A stretch of 64,000 bases of DNA from a bacterium 1XD21-70 (GCA_003669055.1 RAYB01000004.1:122512-186511); one strand, 5' to 3'. Shown: positions 34,728-45,167, counted from the stretch's first letter. A program made the numbers and translations. Notes: generated by a model not told the origin, from the letters alone.

Positions 34728-35917
34728 CCGTTCACCTCTGCATATTTCCAGTATATCTCCTTCTGCTCAAACCACAGGATCTTATGCCCTGGTATGCCGA
34801 TTCCTTCCAGCTGCCGTCTCACCTCTTGGGCTTTTCCCGGGTTTTTGATAGTGATAACCAAAACATCGTACCCTGTCTGCGGCAAGTCCTCCGGCGGGAT
34901 TACCCCCATGGGATCCCCCTTAAATTTCTCCCAGCCAAAATCCGTACAGCCTGCATATGTGAGGTCTCCCCTGTTTCCAAGCTGCCTTTTGTAGGCATGC
35001 CCCAATCCCCCTGCCCCATATAAGGCCACCTTTGACCCATAGGGGATCCCATTAAGCCAGTAGGGGTCAACCCAGAATAAATCCCTGTTCTCAAAGCCCA
35101 GGCGGGAGTTGATGCCTTTGTACAGCATTTCTGTGATGTATAATTCGGCCTGAAGCCTCATCCCCTTTGTAAACAGCGGATGCCCGTAAAGCGTAATTAA
35201 ATACTGATAAACAGCATTCACTTTTAACAGATACCGGCAATCCGGCATATTAACCATGGATTCCCTATGGATGATATAATGGTAAAATGCTTTCCATTGT
35301 ACATATACACGGCTACAGGACAACAAAAACGATATTACGCAAAGCTTATCCTCTGACATCGATATTTCTTCCGGGATGCTTAACTGAACTGCCCTAAACT
35401 TTTCTGCCAAAAAGAGTTTACAGCATAGTGAACCGCGGATCCCCACATCCCGCGTTTCCACATTATAGATCGCTTTTTCCCTCAGTGAACCGATGGATTT
35501 TGCATCATACAGGCCTTCCGGCACACCGTCATAGTGGGCTGTAATATAATTCCCTTCAAAAAAATAGCCGCTGCTCACCATATCTGCCTGGTTACTTTCT
35601 GCGCAGTTATACAAGGTTTCATACATTGTGGGGTCAATCCAGTCATCACTGTCCACATAGCCGATATACTTGCCTTTTGCTTCTCTTACCCCAGCTTTTC
35701 TTGCTGATACCAGGCCTCCATTTGGTTTCCTGATGATATGTATCCTTGAATCTTTTTTTGCATAGTTTTGTAAAATAACCGGACTAGAATCTGTAGAGCC
35801 GTCATCTATACAAATAATTTCAATATCCTTCAATGACTGTCCGATTATGCTGTCCAGGCACCGGGGTAAATATTTTTCTGTGTTATATACTGGGACAATG
35901 ATTGACAATAGTGCCAT
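34715..35917 (-). CDS. Family 2 glycosyltransferase with C-terminal Rossmann-type module
   Basis: A 400-aa protein. The N-terminal 240 residues are a GT-A glycosyltransferase (SIIVPVYNTEKYLPRCLDSI; the IDDGSTDSSP and YVDSDDWIDP nucleotide-sugar/DxD region). The C-terminal about 100 residues start with KVALYGAGGLGHAYKRQL and form a nucleotide-binding-like domain that recurs in this cluster. ATG 35917 chosen because GGGAGG precedes it. It transfers a sugar to the surface glycan; donor and acceptor unknown. Confidence 0.88.
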   Translation of the reverse strand: MALLSIIVPVYNTEKYLPRCLDSIIGQSLKDIEIICIDDGSTDSSPVILQNYAKKDSRIHIIRKPNGGLVSARKAGVREAKGKYIGYVDSDDWIDPTMYETLYNCAESNQADMVSSGYFFEGNYITAHYDGVPEGLYDAKSIGSLREKAIYNVETRDVGIRGSLCCKLFLAEKFRAVQLSIPEEISMSEDKLCVISFLLSCSRVYVQWKAFYHYIIHRESMVNMPDCRYLLKVNAVYQYLITLYGHPLFTKGMRLQAELYITEMLYKGINSRLGFENRDLFWVDPYWLNGIPYGSKVALYGAGGLGHAYKRQLGNRGDLTYAGCTDFGWEKFKGDPMGVIPPEDLPQTGYDVLVITIKNPGKAQEVRRQLEGIGIPGHKILWFEQKEIYWKYAEVNGWIK

Positions 35918-35930
35918 CGAAATACCTCCC

Positions 35931-36266
35931 TCATTCTGCTGGGCTTTCTCTGATAATATGGATCTTCCCGATTCCATACTGCAAGAGGGTTTCCACCATC
36001 TGCCGCACGCACATGCTGGCCACCAAGTAGGTTCCTGTAGGATACATGGCATAAGCCTCCTCTATGCCACGGATGGCAACCCCGTCTATAGCCTTACCTG
36101 CCATGTCCTTGTTACTGTCGCAAAAACACGCCACCTTGTTCTGCCAGCCAGCCCTTTTCAAAACCTCCAAAGCATGCCTTCCCACCTTCCCGGCTCCATA
36201 TATAATAATCTGCTCTTCCTTTTCCAGCCCATAATCACACTCAACCGTTCCAATATATTCCATCAT
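35931..36266 (-). CDS. Stand-alone Rossmann-type module protein
   Basis: A 111-aa protein consisting of little more than a Rossmann-like module (IIIYGAGKVGRHALEVL near residue 20). GGAGG five bases before ATG 36266 decides the start; the ATG overlaps the deacetylase TGA by 4 bases. Similar modules are fused to several glycosyltransferases nearby. Possible role: sensor or partner for nucleotide-sugar or CDP-polyol; not known. Confidence 0.7.
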   Translation of the reverse strand: MMEYIGTVECDYGLEKEEQIIIYGAGKVGRHALEVLKRAGWQNKVACFCDSNKDMAGKAIDGVAIRGIEEAYAMYPTGTYLVASMCVRQMVETLLQYGIGKIHIIRESPAE

Positions 36267-37174
36267 CCAAGCCTCCAGCATTCTTCCATAAACTCTTCAA
36301 ATTCCTTTCCGCCTTTGTCCTTTACCTCCACCCTTGGTATAACATAAGGATTGGCGCTTTCCTTCCATAGCCCCTTCGCTGTCGTGGCCGCTTTTATGAT
36401 TCCCTTTTGGCTGCAAACCCCAAAAGTATCCTGGTTAAAATGAACGGAGGAACCAAACGGATATGAAAACGTATTGATTTTTCTTCCCAGCACCCTCTCC
36501 AAAAAATTGACAGAAGCACCAATCTCATATTGCTGCCCCTCTTTTGTCTGGGCTCCAAGAGAACGGTGGTTGACCGTATGTGCTCCGATCGTGATATATT
36601 CCGAATGTCCCAGTTCCTGAAGCTGGCGAAGGCTAACCGGCAAGTTCTCCTCCCTTCCCTCATTCCCGATGCCTGCCCAGGTTCTGATCTGCGCCAGCCA
36701 TAAATTTGCCCTTTCCACATCCGGATCCATTTTCAAAATCCAATGCAAAGAACGAACCATCTCTTTCCTTGCCTCCAGGCTATGGGTGTCCCATATGTAA
36801 TGATACAAAGAGTCCCTCAGTTCAAACTGCTCCGGATAGTCCACATCTCTTGTGAGAACCCTGGCAATCTCATCCCACCAGTACTCCTGGCTGGAATCCA
36901 CATAACCGGTACTGACAAATATGGTAGCCGGGACATGGTATTTTTCCAGTATAGGCAGTGCATGCTCATAATTGTCCCTGTACCCGTCATCAAATGTAAT
37001 AACCACGCCATCCCTGTTGCTTCTTGTCCAGTCTTCTTCAAACCGCAATACTGGGAAATGGCTTTTCACATATTGAATCTGTTCCTCAAAATGGTCAGGA
37101 GAAACGGTCAGATGATAGATATCATCCTGAACCGGATTTACCCTGTGGTACAGCAAACATAATACCCGTCCCAT
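36263..37174 (-). CDS. Polysaccharide deacetylase (NodB fold)
   Basis: A 303-aa NodB-type hydrolase. Catalytic segment TFDDGYRDNYEHALPIL near residue 75 provides the Asp base and metal-binding Asp; HTVNHRSLG near 195 supplies the metal His pair. No signal peptide, so it would act on a cytoplasmic lipid-linked intermediate or be membrane-peripheral. Removes N-acetyl groups from a hexosamine of the glycan. Coupled to the module protein downstream. Confidence 0.9.
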   Translation of the reverse strand: MGRVLCLLYHRVNPVQDDIYHLTVSPDHFEEQIQYVKSHFPVLRFEEDWTRSNRDGVVITFDDGYRDNYEHALPILEKYHVPATIFVSTGYVDSSQEYWWDEIARVLTRDVDYPEQFELRDSLYHYIWDTHSLEARKEMVRSLHWILKMDPDVERANLWLAQIRTWAGIGNEGREENLPVSLRQLQELGHSEYITIGAHTVNHRSLGAQTKEGQQYEIGASVNFLERVLGRKINTFSYPFGSSVHFNQDTFGVCSQKGIIKAATTAKGLWKESANPYVIPRVEVKDKGGKEFEEFMEECWRLG

Positions 37175-37179
37175 ATCTT

Positions 37180-38610
37180 TTACCTCGATTCTTGTAAAAT
37201 ATTCATAATGCGGTTCCCAACCGCTTTTGCTGCCGTCCCTTTATCAAAGGAACCATATTCTTCCACAAAAGCCCTTGTCCGCTTCTGGTACCCCTCATCA
37301 TCAAAATTCTCTATCTTCCGGCATAGGTCTTCCTTGTTAAATGCTTCAATATATGGCATTTTTTCAAATGGGAGGTAATACCCCCTTTCCTTTTCATAGA
37401 GATCCAGATCCGGATGGAATAAAAAAACCGGTTTCCCACTGAGGGAAAAATCCCACATAACAGATGAATAATCCGTGATCAAAAGATCCGCCGCTGCCAG
37501 AAGTTCCTGGGCATCCCCATATGAAGTTACATCTATGCACCCATCACTCCCAAAACCGTTTTTTGCTGCCTCCTTGTCAGAAGGATGGAACCTGGCTAAT
37601 ATCCGGCATTTCTTTCCAAACCTCTTCTCTATAGATTTACGTACCTGCTCCAGATCCAGCATATCCTCTTCTTTCTTTCGGAAGTTACGGAATGTAGGGG
37701 CATATAGCGCTATCACCATTTCTGGTTCCAGTGAAAACATCCGTTCTAAGTTTCCCCGGCAGTTGTTATCCTGCCAGAAAATGTCATTCCTTGGATATCC
37801 ACACTCTAAAATCTCCCCTTCAAAACGGAAGGCTCTCCGGTATAACCTGCTGTTAAATCTGGACGGAGAAACCATAATATCCTCCAGCTTTGAGTTCATC
37901 TCACACAAATCCAGGTACGACCCAGGTAAATTCTCCCCGTCAAATTCAATCTTTTTCAGAGGCCCCCCTCCATGCCATGTCTGGATGTAACACTGCCCCA
38001 TCCTTTTCCTTGTGAAAAAATTTTTATGTTCATTATCGACCCATATATGTGCTGTCCCCAACTCCTGGTAATGTTCATAAGTCCCATATAATACTCCCCG
38101 GATCCGCTCGGGCAGCTTCTCATCTTCTTTTTTTACCACCCACACCAGTTCCAGTTCATGGGACCTCTTCATTAGTTCTAATGCAATATACTTTGCGTTC
38201 CCCCCAAATCCACCTCCGGACCAACTAGAAAATACAATCTTATTCCTGCTGATTTTGCCCTGCCATATCTCCTTATATAGCTGTTCTGAAATTTCCTCTG
38301 CTGTCATAAAATTTTGGAATCCCAGCATTTCGGCATATGCCCTCATTTCCTTGGACAATTTAGGCATTACCGCCAATATGACCATTACCTGGTCTTTCAG
38401 CTTTGCAAACTGGCTGATTTGGTTCACCGGATATCCTTCCAGCTTTTTTTCTTCTGCTATTTTTGATACCACCACAGCGATCCGGCTTTCATCCATATAG
38501 CCCCTTAAAAGGAGCAAGAGGTTTTTTGCAACCCCTCCCGCCCCATAGACCAGCACAAACCGGTGTTGCCCCAGCCGGTCTGATAAGCTTCTCAGATACC
38601 TTGATTCCAT
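37180..38610 (-). CDS. TagF-like glycerophosphotransferase with N-terminal Rossmann-type module
   Basis: A 476-aa protein. Residues about 15-110 are the cluster's recurring module (FVLVYGAGGVAKNLLLLL). Residues about 125-470 are a CDP-glycerol glycerophosphotransferase domain: IQTWHGGGPLKKI near 230, ARFHPSD near 345 and LITDYSSVMWDF near 385. Together with the gene at 33174 this means two polyol-phosphate transferases in the cluster, as in teichoic-acid-like polymers. Confidence 0.88.
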   Translation of the reverse strand: MESRYLRSLSDRLGQHRFVLVYGAGGVAKNLLLLLRGYMDESRIAVVVSKIAEEKKLEGYPVNQISQFAKLKDQVMVILAVMPKLSKEMRAYAEMLGFQNFMTAEEISEQLYKEIWQGKISRNKIVFSSWSGGGFGGNAKYIALELMKRSHELELVWVVKKEDEKLPERIRGVLYGTYEHYQELGTAHIWVDNEHKNFFTRKRMGQCYIQTWHGGGPLKKIEFDGENLPGSYLDLCEMNSKLEDIMVSPSRFNSRLYRRAFRFEGEILECGYPRNDIFWQDNNCRGNLERMFSLEPEMVIALYAPTFRNFRKKEEDMLDLEQVRKSIEKRFGKKCRILARFHPSDKEAAKNGFGSDGCIDVTSYGDAQELLAAADLLITDYSSVMWDFSLSGKPVFLFHPDLDLYEKERGYYLPFEKMPYIEAFNKEDLCRKIENFDDEGYQKRTRAFVEEYGSFDKGTAAKAVGNRIMNILQESR

Positions 38611-38623
38611 CTGCTCTTTCCTT

Positions 38624-39643
38624 TCATCCCATGCACCGTATCATTCTTCTGTACATATCTGCAAGCCCTATTTCCGGCTTCCAGCCTAATCCCTGTAATT
38701 TCGATGTATCCAGGTTCATCCTAAGCACAGGCGCATAGCCAAACTTCTCCTGAACCTCATCTTCCAGTTCCACCCGCACCCGGATTCCCGATTTCCCGCA
38801 CTGGGATGCAACCAACTGTGCCATGTCCTTAATCGTGCAATAGGTATCTTCATTGGCTCCATTGTAAGCCTCCCCATCCGCCCCTTTTATCAATACGGCC
38901 AGAGCCGCGGTACAGGCGTCTGCAAGATACAGATAATTCCTCTTTGTCTCCCCTTTGGTGTGGAGGACGATATCTTTCCCCTCCATGGCGCACCGGGCAA
39001 ACTCAGCAAATACCCGCGTATCCCCATAGGCTACCCCAGGCCCAAAGGTCTGGGTCAGGCGGAGCACTCGAGCCGGGACATGGTATTCGGAAAAATAAGC
39101 CGTGCATAGACTTTCGCACAGCCGCTTACTTTCCGGATAAGAAGTGCGGACTGACATTGTGTCTAAGTCTGTCCCCTGAAATTCATAGATTTTATCATCT
39201 GTCAAAGGCGTGCCATAGACTTCCATGCTGGAAAGGAAGAGAAAACCCTTCACCGGGTTCTTCCTGGCAAATTCTAGCATCCGGCGGGTTCCCTCTACTG
39301 AAGTATAGATTGTCTCTACCGGGCTGGAAGAAAAAGCTTTACTGGATGTCACGCTTGCCCCATGGATCATGTAATCCACAGAACAGTCCGCAGGCTCAAG
39401 TTTTGTAATGTCAGAACAGATATACCGAACCTTGTCCCCTAAATCCCCCCATAGGCCGTATGCTTGATCCAACTGCCGGACTAAGGCAAAAACCGTACAA
39501 TTACAATACTGTGCCAGAAACCGAACCAGATATTTCCCAATAAGGCCTGTGGCGCCTGAAACCAGCACCCTGCTCCCGTCCAAGCTTCCATGCTCAACCC
39601 TTTTGCTGATATATTCCATATCTTCCGCCACTGTTTTATCCAT
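38624..39643 (-). CDS. NAD-dependent nucleotide-sugar epimerase/dehydratase
   Basis: A 339-aa extended SDR. Cofactor motif GATGLIGKYLV near residue 30; catalytic Tyr/Lys in TSYPESKRL near 170 (YxxxK). It would convert one nucleotide sugar to another (epimerase or dehydratase); the specific sugar cannot be assigned. Located between the cytidylyltransferase gene and the TagF-like gene, so a CDP-linked substrate is also possible. Confidence 0.85.
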   Translation of the reverse strand: MDKTVAEDMEYISKRVEHGSLDGSRVLVSGATGLIGKYLVRFLAQYCNCTVFALVRQLDQAYGLWGDLGDKVRYICSDITKLEPADCSVDYMIHGASVTSSKAFSSSPVETIYTSVEGTRRMLEFARKNPVKGFLFLSSMEVYGTPLTDDKIYEFQGTDLDTMSVRTSYPESKRLCESLCTAYFSEYHVPARVLRLTQTFGPGVAYGDTRVFAEFARCAMEGKDIVLHTKGETKRNYLYLADACTAALAVLIKGADGEAYNGANEDTYCTIKDMAQLVASQCGKSGIRVRVELEDEVQEKFGYAPVLRMNLDTSKLQGLGWKPEIGLADMYRRMIRCMG

Positions 39644-39718
39644 TCCCAGTTCTCCCTGTATTTCTATTTTCCACCACGGCTGTCTAGGCCAGCCTTAAAC
39701 TGACATTTGCAGGCTACA

Positions 39719-40435
39719 TTACAATAATTGCTGATTTTCTTTTGCGTCATAGAGCGCCCGGAACGTATAGAAATCATTTGGTGTTGTCACCTTGATATTT
39801 TCATAGGGACACTCCACAATATGCATTTTCCTCCCGTAAGCCCTCATAAGGGTGCAGGAATCAATCATCTCTGTATGCCCATCCCTGATAGCCTGCTCCT
39901 CCACAGAAAGCAATTCCTTCAGCCAAAAGCTTTCAGGCGCCTTGGCCAGCCAGGAATATTTCCTCTCCTCCACTTCTGTGATATTCCCCCCATCGTCAAT
40001 CACTACAAAGGTTTCCTGAGCCGGGGCACAAGTGACTGCCGAACCATGTTCCTTCACCCCTGTAATATTCTTATGGATAATCTCCCCGTCAATCAGGGGA
40101 CGGACTCCGTCATGGATCAGCACAATATTATCTTCTTCCCCATAAAGTTCTGCCGCTGCCTTTACGCCATTATAAATAGACAGCTGCCCCGTCTCGCCGC
40201 CGGGGACTATTTTTCCGATCTTATCCAGGCGGTAGCGGTATTTCATCTCCTCCATATATGGAATCCAGCCTTCCAGGCAGGCTACCACAATACCATCGAT
40301 CTCTTCATGGTACTGGAATACCTCTATAGTATGTACAATGATAGGCTTTCCATGAACCAGCAAAAACTGCTTAGGCCTGTCCTTTGAATGCATCCGCTTA
40401 CCAGCCCCTCCGGCAAATATTATGGCTATGTTCAA
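39719..40435 (-). CDS. IspD/TarI-family cytidylyltransferase
   Basis: A 238-aa nucleotidyltransferase: N-terminal IIFAGGAGKRMHSKDRPKQFL is the CTP-binding signature, with IVLIHDGVRPLID near residue 100 and KVTTPNDFYTFRAL at the C-terminus. Likely makes a CDP-polyol (ribitol or glycerol type) or CDP-methylerythritol. Its place beside two TagF-like transferases favours TarI-type CDP-polyol supply. Start: TTG 40435 with GGGAG seven bases upstream matches the family N-terminus; the upstream ATG at 40477 adds an unrelated 14 residues. Confidence 0.8.
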   Translation of the reverse strand: MNIAIIFAGGAGKRMHSKDRPKQFLLVHGKPIIVHTIEVFQYHEEIDGIVVACLEGWIPYMEEMKYRYRLDKIGKIVPGGETGQLSIYNGVKAAAELYGEEDNIVLIHDGVRPLIDGEIIHKNITGVKEHGSAVTCAPAQETFVVIDDGGNITEVEERKYSWLAKAPESFWLKELLSVEEQAIRDGHTEMIDSCTLMRAYGRKMHIVECPYENIKVTTPNDFYTFRALYDAKENQQLL

Positions 40436-40561
40436 TGTATTTCTCCCTTTCTTGTAAAATATCAGGCAACGATTCAACCATGCATCTTCTTGTTTTCAAA
40501 AAGCAGCAAAACCAAAAACTCTGACTGTCCTAATGATCCGGCAATACCTCGGAAAATCCTC

Positions 40562-42526
40562 TCAATAAATGGAGTAATACTCCGATATCCCCCTTTGATT
40601 TAAAAGTTCCGTCACATTATCACAGTTTTCTTTGCTAAGACAGAGGATTATCCCACAACCATAAGTATTCTTAAACTCTGACAGGCAGATCACCGGCTTC
40701 CCATGGAAAAAACGATCCTGGCAGTGCCCGTCCGACACGATAAAAGCCGTTGCCTTCTCTAACCACGGAAAACACCTTTCTGCCATCTCTCCTGTGCCAT
40801 ACACATAAAAACCGCCATATTTCTCCATACATCTCTCAGCCGCCTCCTGGGCCAGGAAAATCTCCTTGTACTCATGGAAATTCTCATAAGAGCCATATCT
40901 TTCGGAAAGCCACCCCATTAGCGTCCGAAGGTAATGATGGTAATTCACCTCATTCATGGAAGCATAAAACGTACTTTCTACAATCCCGGTCAAGAACCTT
41001 TGATCCTGTACCGCAAAAGTCCAAAGATAATCACAGATATCCTGGGGGATTCCTTCTTCGTCCTGATACCAAGTGTACTTTTCAGCAAAAGGCTTTATGG
41101 CATCCACCCTTGCCCAGAAATTACCAGTCACATGGACTGGCGGAATCTCTGGCTCACTCACTGCATCCAATCCCAGCTTCTCTATGTGACGTTTTATTTC
41201 CTCATACCGGCTCTTCCAGCCCCATTCCAATTTCCCTATCCATCTGCTGAAAATCGGGACAGGATGCATAAGCATCCCAATATATGGCTTTGCGTCAAAA
41301 ATCCTTATCACCCTATCCAGGTATCCTGCATCCTTCAACAAGTTTTCCCATACATTAAAAAAATAAGATTTCCCGGTACAGCTTGGGATTCGTTCTGATG
41401 ACAGATCATAGTCATGGATAAGGCACAGATATCGGTGCTTTTCTGTATCTATCCTTCGGACGGCCTCCAGTTCCGGCTGTTGGGACAACACCGTAAAATA
41501 CCCACGTTCTTTATATTTCCCTATAAGGCCGACATCCGCCCCATAGATCTGGACTTCACAGATATGGCGGATTTTTTCCAAATATCCGCATACCGTATCT
41601 GACGCGTTCTGCCACCTGACGCAGACAATTGCCACTGCATCCGAATGTTTTCTCCCCTCCCCGTCCTCCAAGATATATTGCAGCCCCAAACTCCTCTGCA
41701 ACTGAGCCGGATTCATCACCCGGATCAGGTTTTCCCAAATCAGGTTCACATCGTAATCTGTATAGCGGTCTACATGTGCAATACTCAAGGCAAGATTCTC
41801 CTGGGTCTGGGTAAACAAGGTATTGTAAGACAGCTGCTTCCTTTTTAAAAAAGGGAATCTCCTTTTGGCAATCATCTCATAGGACAGGTAATCGCACTGG
41901 AAAAACTGGTTCCTGGGATTGTCTGACTCATTTGGCTCTGTATCCGCATAGGTGCCATAGGTGTACCCCAGACTGGCAAAATGCTTTGTCAATTGCCGCT
42001 CATACTGCTTTACTACGGTCATATAATCCTTGTAATAAGGCATGTCCTCCCAATAAGAGCGAAACTCCCTGCTGTGGATCAACGGTGCCTGGAACACATA
42101 AAAAAACGATAAGATATGCTCCGGATCCTTTCCCGTTGCCCCATATTCCCCATTCCCCCGCTTCATCAGCCCCCAAAAATCCAGCTTTCTAGCTTCCATT
42201 TCCGAAAAAATGGAACCGATATCCTCAAATGGCCCATAAAAAGAATCATTGGCCAGGATTAATTCATCATATTTTTTCAATTTCTCCCATCCTACAAACC
42301 GGCATAGTGCATCCTTGAACCCGCCGCAGTCAAGCCCTTTGTTTTCCCGGTAATAAATAAAGTCTGCATGGTCGGACAAATTGTGGAGACCACTTTCTAT
42401 GGAAGGCATATTGCAGACTGCAAGGATAGTGTCGGCAATGGGACGCATGCTGTGCAGAAAATAGCCGATGTAATTGTCTATGATGTTTTGTTTGTCGTAG
42501 GCGAGGTAAATTAGCAGTCTTTTCAT
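40562..42526 (-). CDS. Rhamnan synthesis protein F (RgpF)-like glycosyltransferase
   Basis: A 654-aa protein. The N-terminal 150 residues and the block around residues 290-520 match the RgpF family (MKRLLIYLAYDKQN; YYRENKGLDCGGFKDALC; ANDSFYGPF; GNFWARVDAIKPF), which takes part in rhamnan-type wall polysaccharide assembly. The C-terminal about 90 residues (YVYGTGEMAERCFPWL) are another copy of the cluster's Rossmann-type module. It overlaps the next glycosyltransferase by 4 bases. Confidence 0.85.
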   Translation of the reverse strand: MKRLLIYLAYDKQNIIDNYIGYFLHSMRPIADTILAVCNMPSIESGLHNLSDHADFIYYRENKGLDCGGFKDALCRFVGWEKLKKYDELILANDSFYGPFEDIGSIFSEMEARKLDFWGLMKRGNGEYGATGKDPEHILSFFYVFQAPLIHSREFRSYWEDMPYYKDYMTVVKQYERQLTKHFASLGYTYGTYADTEPNESDNPRNQFFQCDYLSYEMIAKRRFPFLKRKQLSYNTLFTQTQENLALSIAHVDRYTDYDVNLIWENLIRVMNPAQLQRSLGLQYILEDGEGRKHSDAVAIVCVRWQNASDTVCGYLEKIRHICEVQIYGADVGLIGKYKERGYFTVLSQQPELEAVRRIDTEKHRYLCLIHDYDLSSERIPSCTGKSYFFNVWENLLKDAGYLDRVIRIFDAKPYIGMLMHPVPIFSRWIGKLEWGWKSRYEEIKRHIEKLGLDAVSEPEIPPVHVTGNFWARVDAIKPFAEKYTWYQDEEGIPQDICDYLWTFAVQDQRFLTGIVESTFYASMNEVNYHHYLRTLMGWLSERYGSYENFHEYKEIFLAQEAAERCMEKYGGFYVYGTGEMAERCFPWLEKATAFIVSDGHCQDRFFHGKPVICLSEFKNTYGCGIILCLSKENCDNVTELLNQRGISEYYSIY

Positions 42527-43905
42527 AAGTCCCCGCCTATTATTGCTTCTAAACGCTTTCCAAATGCACCCATCGAAAAATTCTGTTCATAAGTCAATTT
42601 TGCCTCTTTACCAATTTCCTGGAATCTTTCAATATTTTCCATACACCATAAGATCCTTTTACTCAGTTCATCCGAATTTTCTGTCTCGAACAGCAAACCA
42701 TTATGGTAATCTTTTATATAATCTGCCATACCAGCTATATTTGAAACGATACACACTTTCCCTTGCATCATCGCTTCAGTAGCAACTATGGACATTGTTT
42801 CCTCTCGTGATGCCACAATCAAAACATCTATCTTCTGGTAATGCCTGATCATCTCTGCACGTGTCAATTCTCCGATAATATGAACATTAGGATTTCTTCT
42901 TGCTCTTTCTTCAATCGATTTTCCATAACTGCTCTTTGTTCTTTTCCCTATAATCCAAAATTCTCCTTGCTTACCATCCGCATTTACCTGCTCTGCTGCA
43001 TCTAAAAATATGTCTTGCCCTTTTTGTTCACTTAACGCCCCTATAATTGCAAAAACAAGTTTTTTATTTTTATTAATTATTTGATACCTACATTCCTGAG
43101 GTATCCCATATGGTAATAGCCTAATTTCTTTGTTGGGATATTTCTGGATAAAATTTTTTTTAGCAATTGAACTGACTGCATATATCTTTAATTTATCTGA
43201 TGCAATTCCTTCTTCTATTTTTTCATCCCAATACTGCATGCTTCTATATACATTAGGAGACTCATGTAACCATAATATAACTTTTCTGTTTTTTGCTATT
43301 TCCGTTGCGCAACAAATCATTGGCAATGTATTAACTATTATATATTGGAAATCATTTATCCAAACTAATTCCTCTTTCTTTATATGTGCTAAATTTCTGT
43401 AAAGGATAAAACCAATTCCGGATTTTTTCATTTCTTCTATAAACACGGAATCACTATCTGGCGCTGCAATCATTACATTATATTCATGTATTCTTAATAC
43501 TTGAGCCGCATAGACTGCTGCCAATGCCCCGCCATGGTAACCAAGTGTATCTGATATAATCAATACTTTTCCTTTTTGGCTATTTGGCTTTTCATTGGAT
43601 AAAAATATCTGTAACTTTCCAGCTTCTTTCCCATTTAAATACTCTGTATAATGAACAATATCCTCCTCTTTACAACCTAATGACAATAACTGCTTTCTCA
43701 TTTCTGGCGCATAATCACTCATTAATATTATCTTATCATAAGCAATTTCCAAAATATCACCAGGATTACGTACAATTATATTGTCAATCTCTGTTTCCCA
43801 TAACGTAGGATCATTATCTAAAAATGCAATTATCCTCTCACTTTCAGAAATATGCTTTTTATTCTCCTGGTATATCTTCCCTACACCAAATATTAGAATT
43901 TGCAT
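42523..43905 (-). CDS. GT4 glycosyltransferase with N-terminal Rossmann-type module
   Basis: A 460-aa protein. Residues 1-95 are the recurring module (MQILIFGVGKIYQENKK). Residues about 110-455 are a GT-B, GT4-family glycosyltransferase: the DTLGYHGGALAA acceptor-site region, FAIIGALSEQKGQDIFLDA near 280 and VLIVASREETMSIVATEAM near 370 with the EX7E motif. From here to about 60.6 kb the DNA is markedly AT-rich compared with the flanks. Confidence 0.88.
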   Translation of the reverse strand: MQILIFGVGKIYQENKKHISESERIIAFLDNDPTLWETEIDNIIVRNPGDILEIAYDKIILMSDYAPEMRKQLLSLGCKEEDIVHYTEYLNGKEAGKLQIFLSNEKPNSQKGKVLIISDTLGYHGGALAAVYAAQVLRIHEYNVMIAAPDSDSVFIEEMKKSGIGFILYRNLAHIKKEELVWINDFQYIIVNTLPMICCATEIAKNRKVILWLHESPNVYRSMQYWDEKIEEGIASDKLKIYAVSSIAKKNFIQKYPNKEIRLLPYGIPQECRYQIINKNKKLVFAIIGALSEQKGQDIFLDAAEQVNADGKQGEFWIIGKRTKSSYGKSIEERARRNPNVHIIGELTRAEMIRHYQKIDVLIVASREETMSIVATEAMMQGKVCIVSNIAGMADYIKDYHNGLLFETENSDELSKRILWCMENIERFQEIGKEAKLTYEQNFSMGAFGKRLEAIIGGDL

Positions 43906-44004
43906 ATTATCCCTTATCCCTTTCGCTACCCATTTTCCTTACAACAACAAGACTTATGTCTTAGCTATTTCATAAATCAAATACAACTGCTATATTTAGA
44001 CCTG

Positions 44005-45075
44005 TTATTTAATTAATACTAATGTACCACCTTCATCTGCTAAAGGGATCTTTTTTAAAGAAATTCCTATCTCTCTTTCGTATACATCCACGGCTTTTTT
44101 TACCCCCTCAAGAAATCTATTATTATAATCATGAAGAAATATAACACCGCCTTGGCTAAGCCGCTGATAAAAATACCTTAAAGATTCAAGAATGGACTTT
44201 TCAAAATCCACATCAATAGAAACAAATGCATACTCCTCATTTTCAAGCCCTATTGCCGTCCTAGGGAAAAGCCCTTTTCTAATAACACACATTTCTGGAT
44301 ATGGCATAGAATCCAATACTAATCTCACACTTGTGTTTTTAAAACCATCCATGAAAGCCCCTGGTACCCGCCCGGCTTCCCATTCATCATGAAATTCTTC
44401 TCTATCAAATGATTCAAATGTATCAAATAGATACAAAATCCTATCTTTAAATTTTTTATTTATTAACTTGGAAAACGCCCCCCTAAACACACCTACCTCT
44501 GCAACATTCCCTTTGACTTTCTCCTTAATAATTTCATTTGCGACTAACTCAAACGTTCTATATCTAAAATAATCCGTTTGATACCCTATAGTGTTAAACT
44601 CATCAGATAACATAGGAGAATCTTTTTCTACTAAGTCATATCCATTTTTTGAAATTATAATATAACGATTCGCCTGTACTTCTGTTTCCTTTATATACTC
44701 CTCATATAATTGAGGAAAAACTTTTTCAACATTAATGTCATTATCAGCTATTTTCCTACAACATTTTTTTGGTAAATTTGTCAGCCTGCTTCCATCAAAC
44801 CATTCCCAATTATCTATCAAAATAATTTTATTTGTATCTATATTAAATTCTTTGCATAATTTATAAATTTCCTTTCCTGAATTTTTTACACAAACTAAAA
44901 TATAATCAAAATCATTTGATTTTGCGATGTCTAAAGGTTCATATATCTTTTTTCCTGCAAAAAAATCTTTCGTTCGTTTGCTCTCAATGAATCCTAATAT
45001 CTCATCGTCTGCTAGTTCTTCCTTTTTCAAATAATCTGTAGCTATTTTTCCTGTTCCCCAAATATATACTTTCAT
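44005..45075 (-). CDS. TylF/MycF-like methyltransferase with N-terminal Rossmann-type module
   Basis: A 356-aa protein from ATG 45075 (AAGGAG upstream). Residues 1-100 are the module (MKVYIWGTGKIATDYL). The C-terminal about 200 residues resemble TylF/MycF sugar O-methyltransferases: VAEVGVFRGAFSKLI (SAM site), LFDTFESFDREEF, VSIDVDFEKSILESL (metal Asp) and VIFLHDYN. Would O-methylate a glycan sugar. Confidence 0.83.
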   Translation of the reverse strand: MKVYIWGTGKIATDYLKKEELADDEILGFIESKRTKDFFAGKKIYEPLDIAKSNDFDYILVCVKNSGKEIYKLCKEFNIDTNKIILIDNWEWFDGSRLTNLPKKCCRKIADNDINVEKVFPQLYEEYIKETEVQANRYIIISKNGYDLVEKDSPMLSDEFNTIGYQTDYFRYRTFELVANEIIKEKVKGNVAEVGVFRGAFSKLINKKFKDRILYLFDTFESFDREEFHDEWEAGRVPGAFMDGFKNTSVRLVLDSMPYPEMCVIRKGLFPRTAIGLENEEYAFVSIDVDFEKSILESLRYFYQRLSQGGVIFLHDYNNRFLEGVKKAVDVYEREIGISLKKIPLADEGGTLVLIK

Positions 45076-45167
45076 TTTTACTCCTTGCATTCAAAAAATA
45101 TAAATTTCATCAAAAAGACGAAGAATCACCCCCACCGTACAGACAATAATCGATTTATTCCTTATAT

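Noticed and set aside
45150..45166. Target site for the putative guide (ATTCCTTAT match of nine bases)
   Set aside because: The match is short, interrupted and expected by chance in AT-rich DNA.
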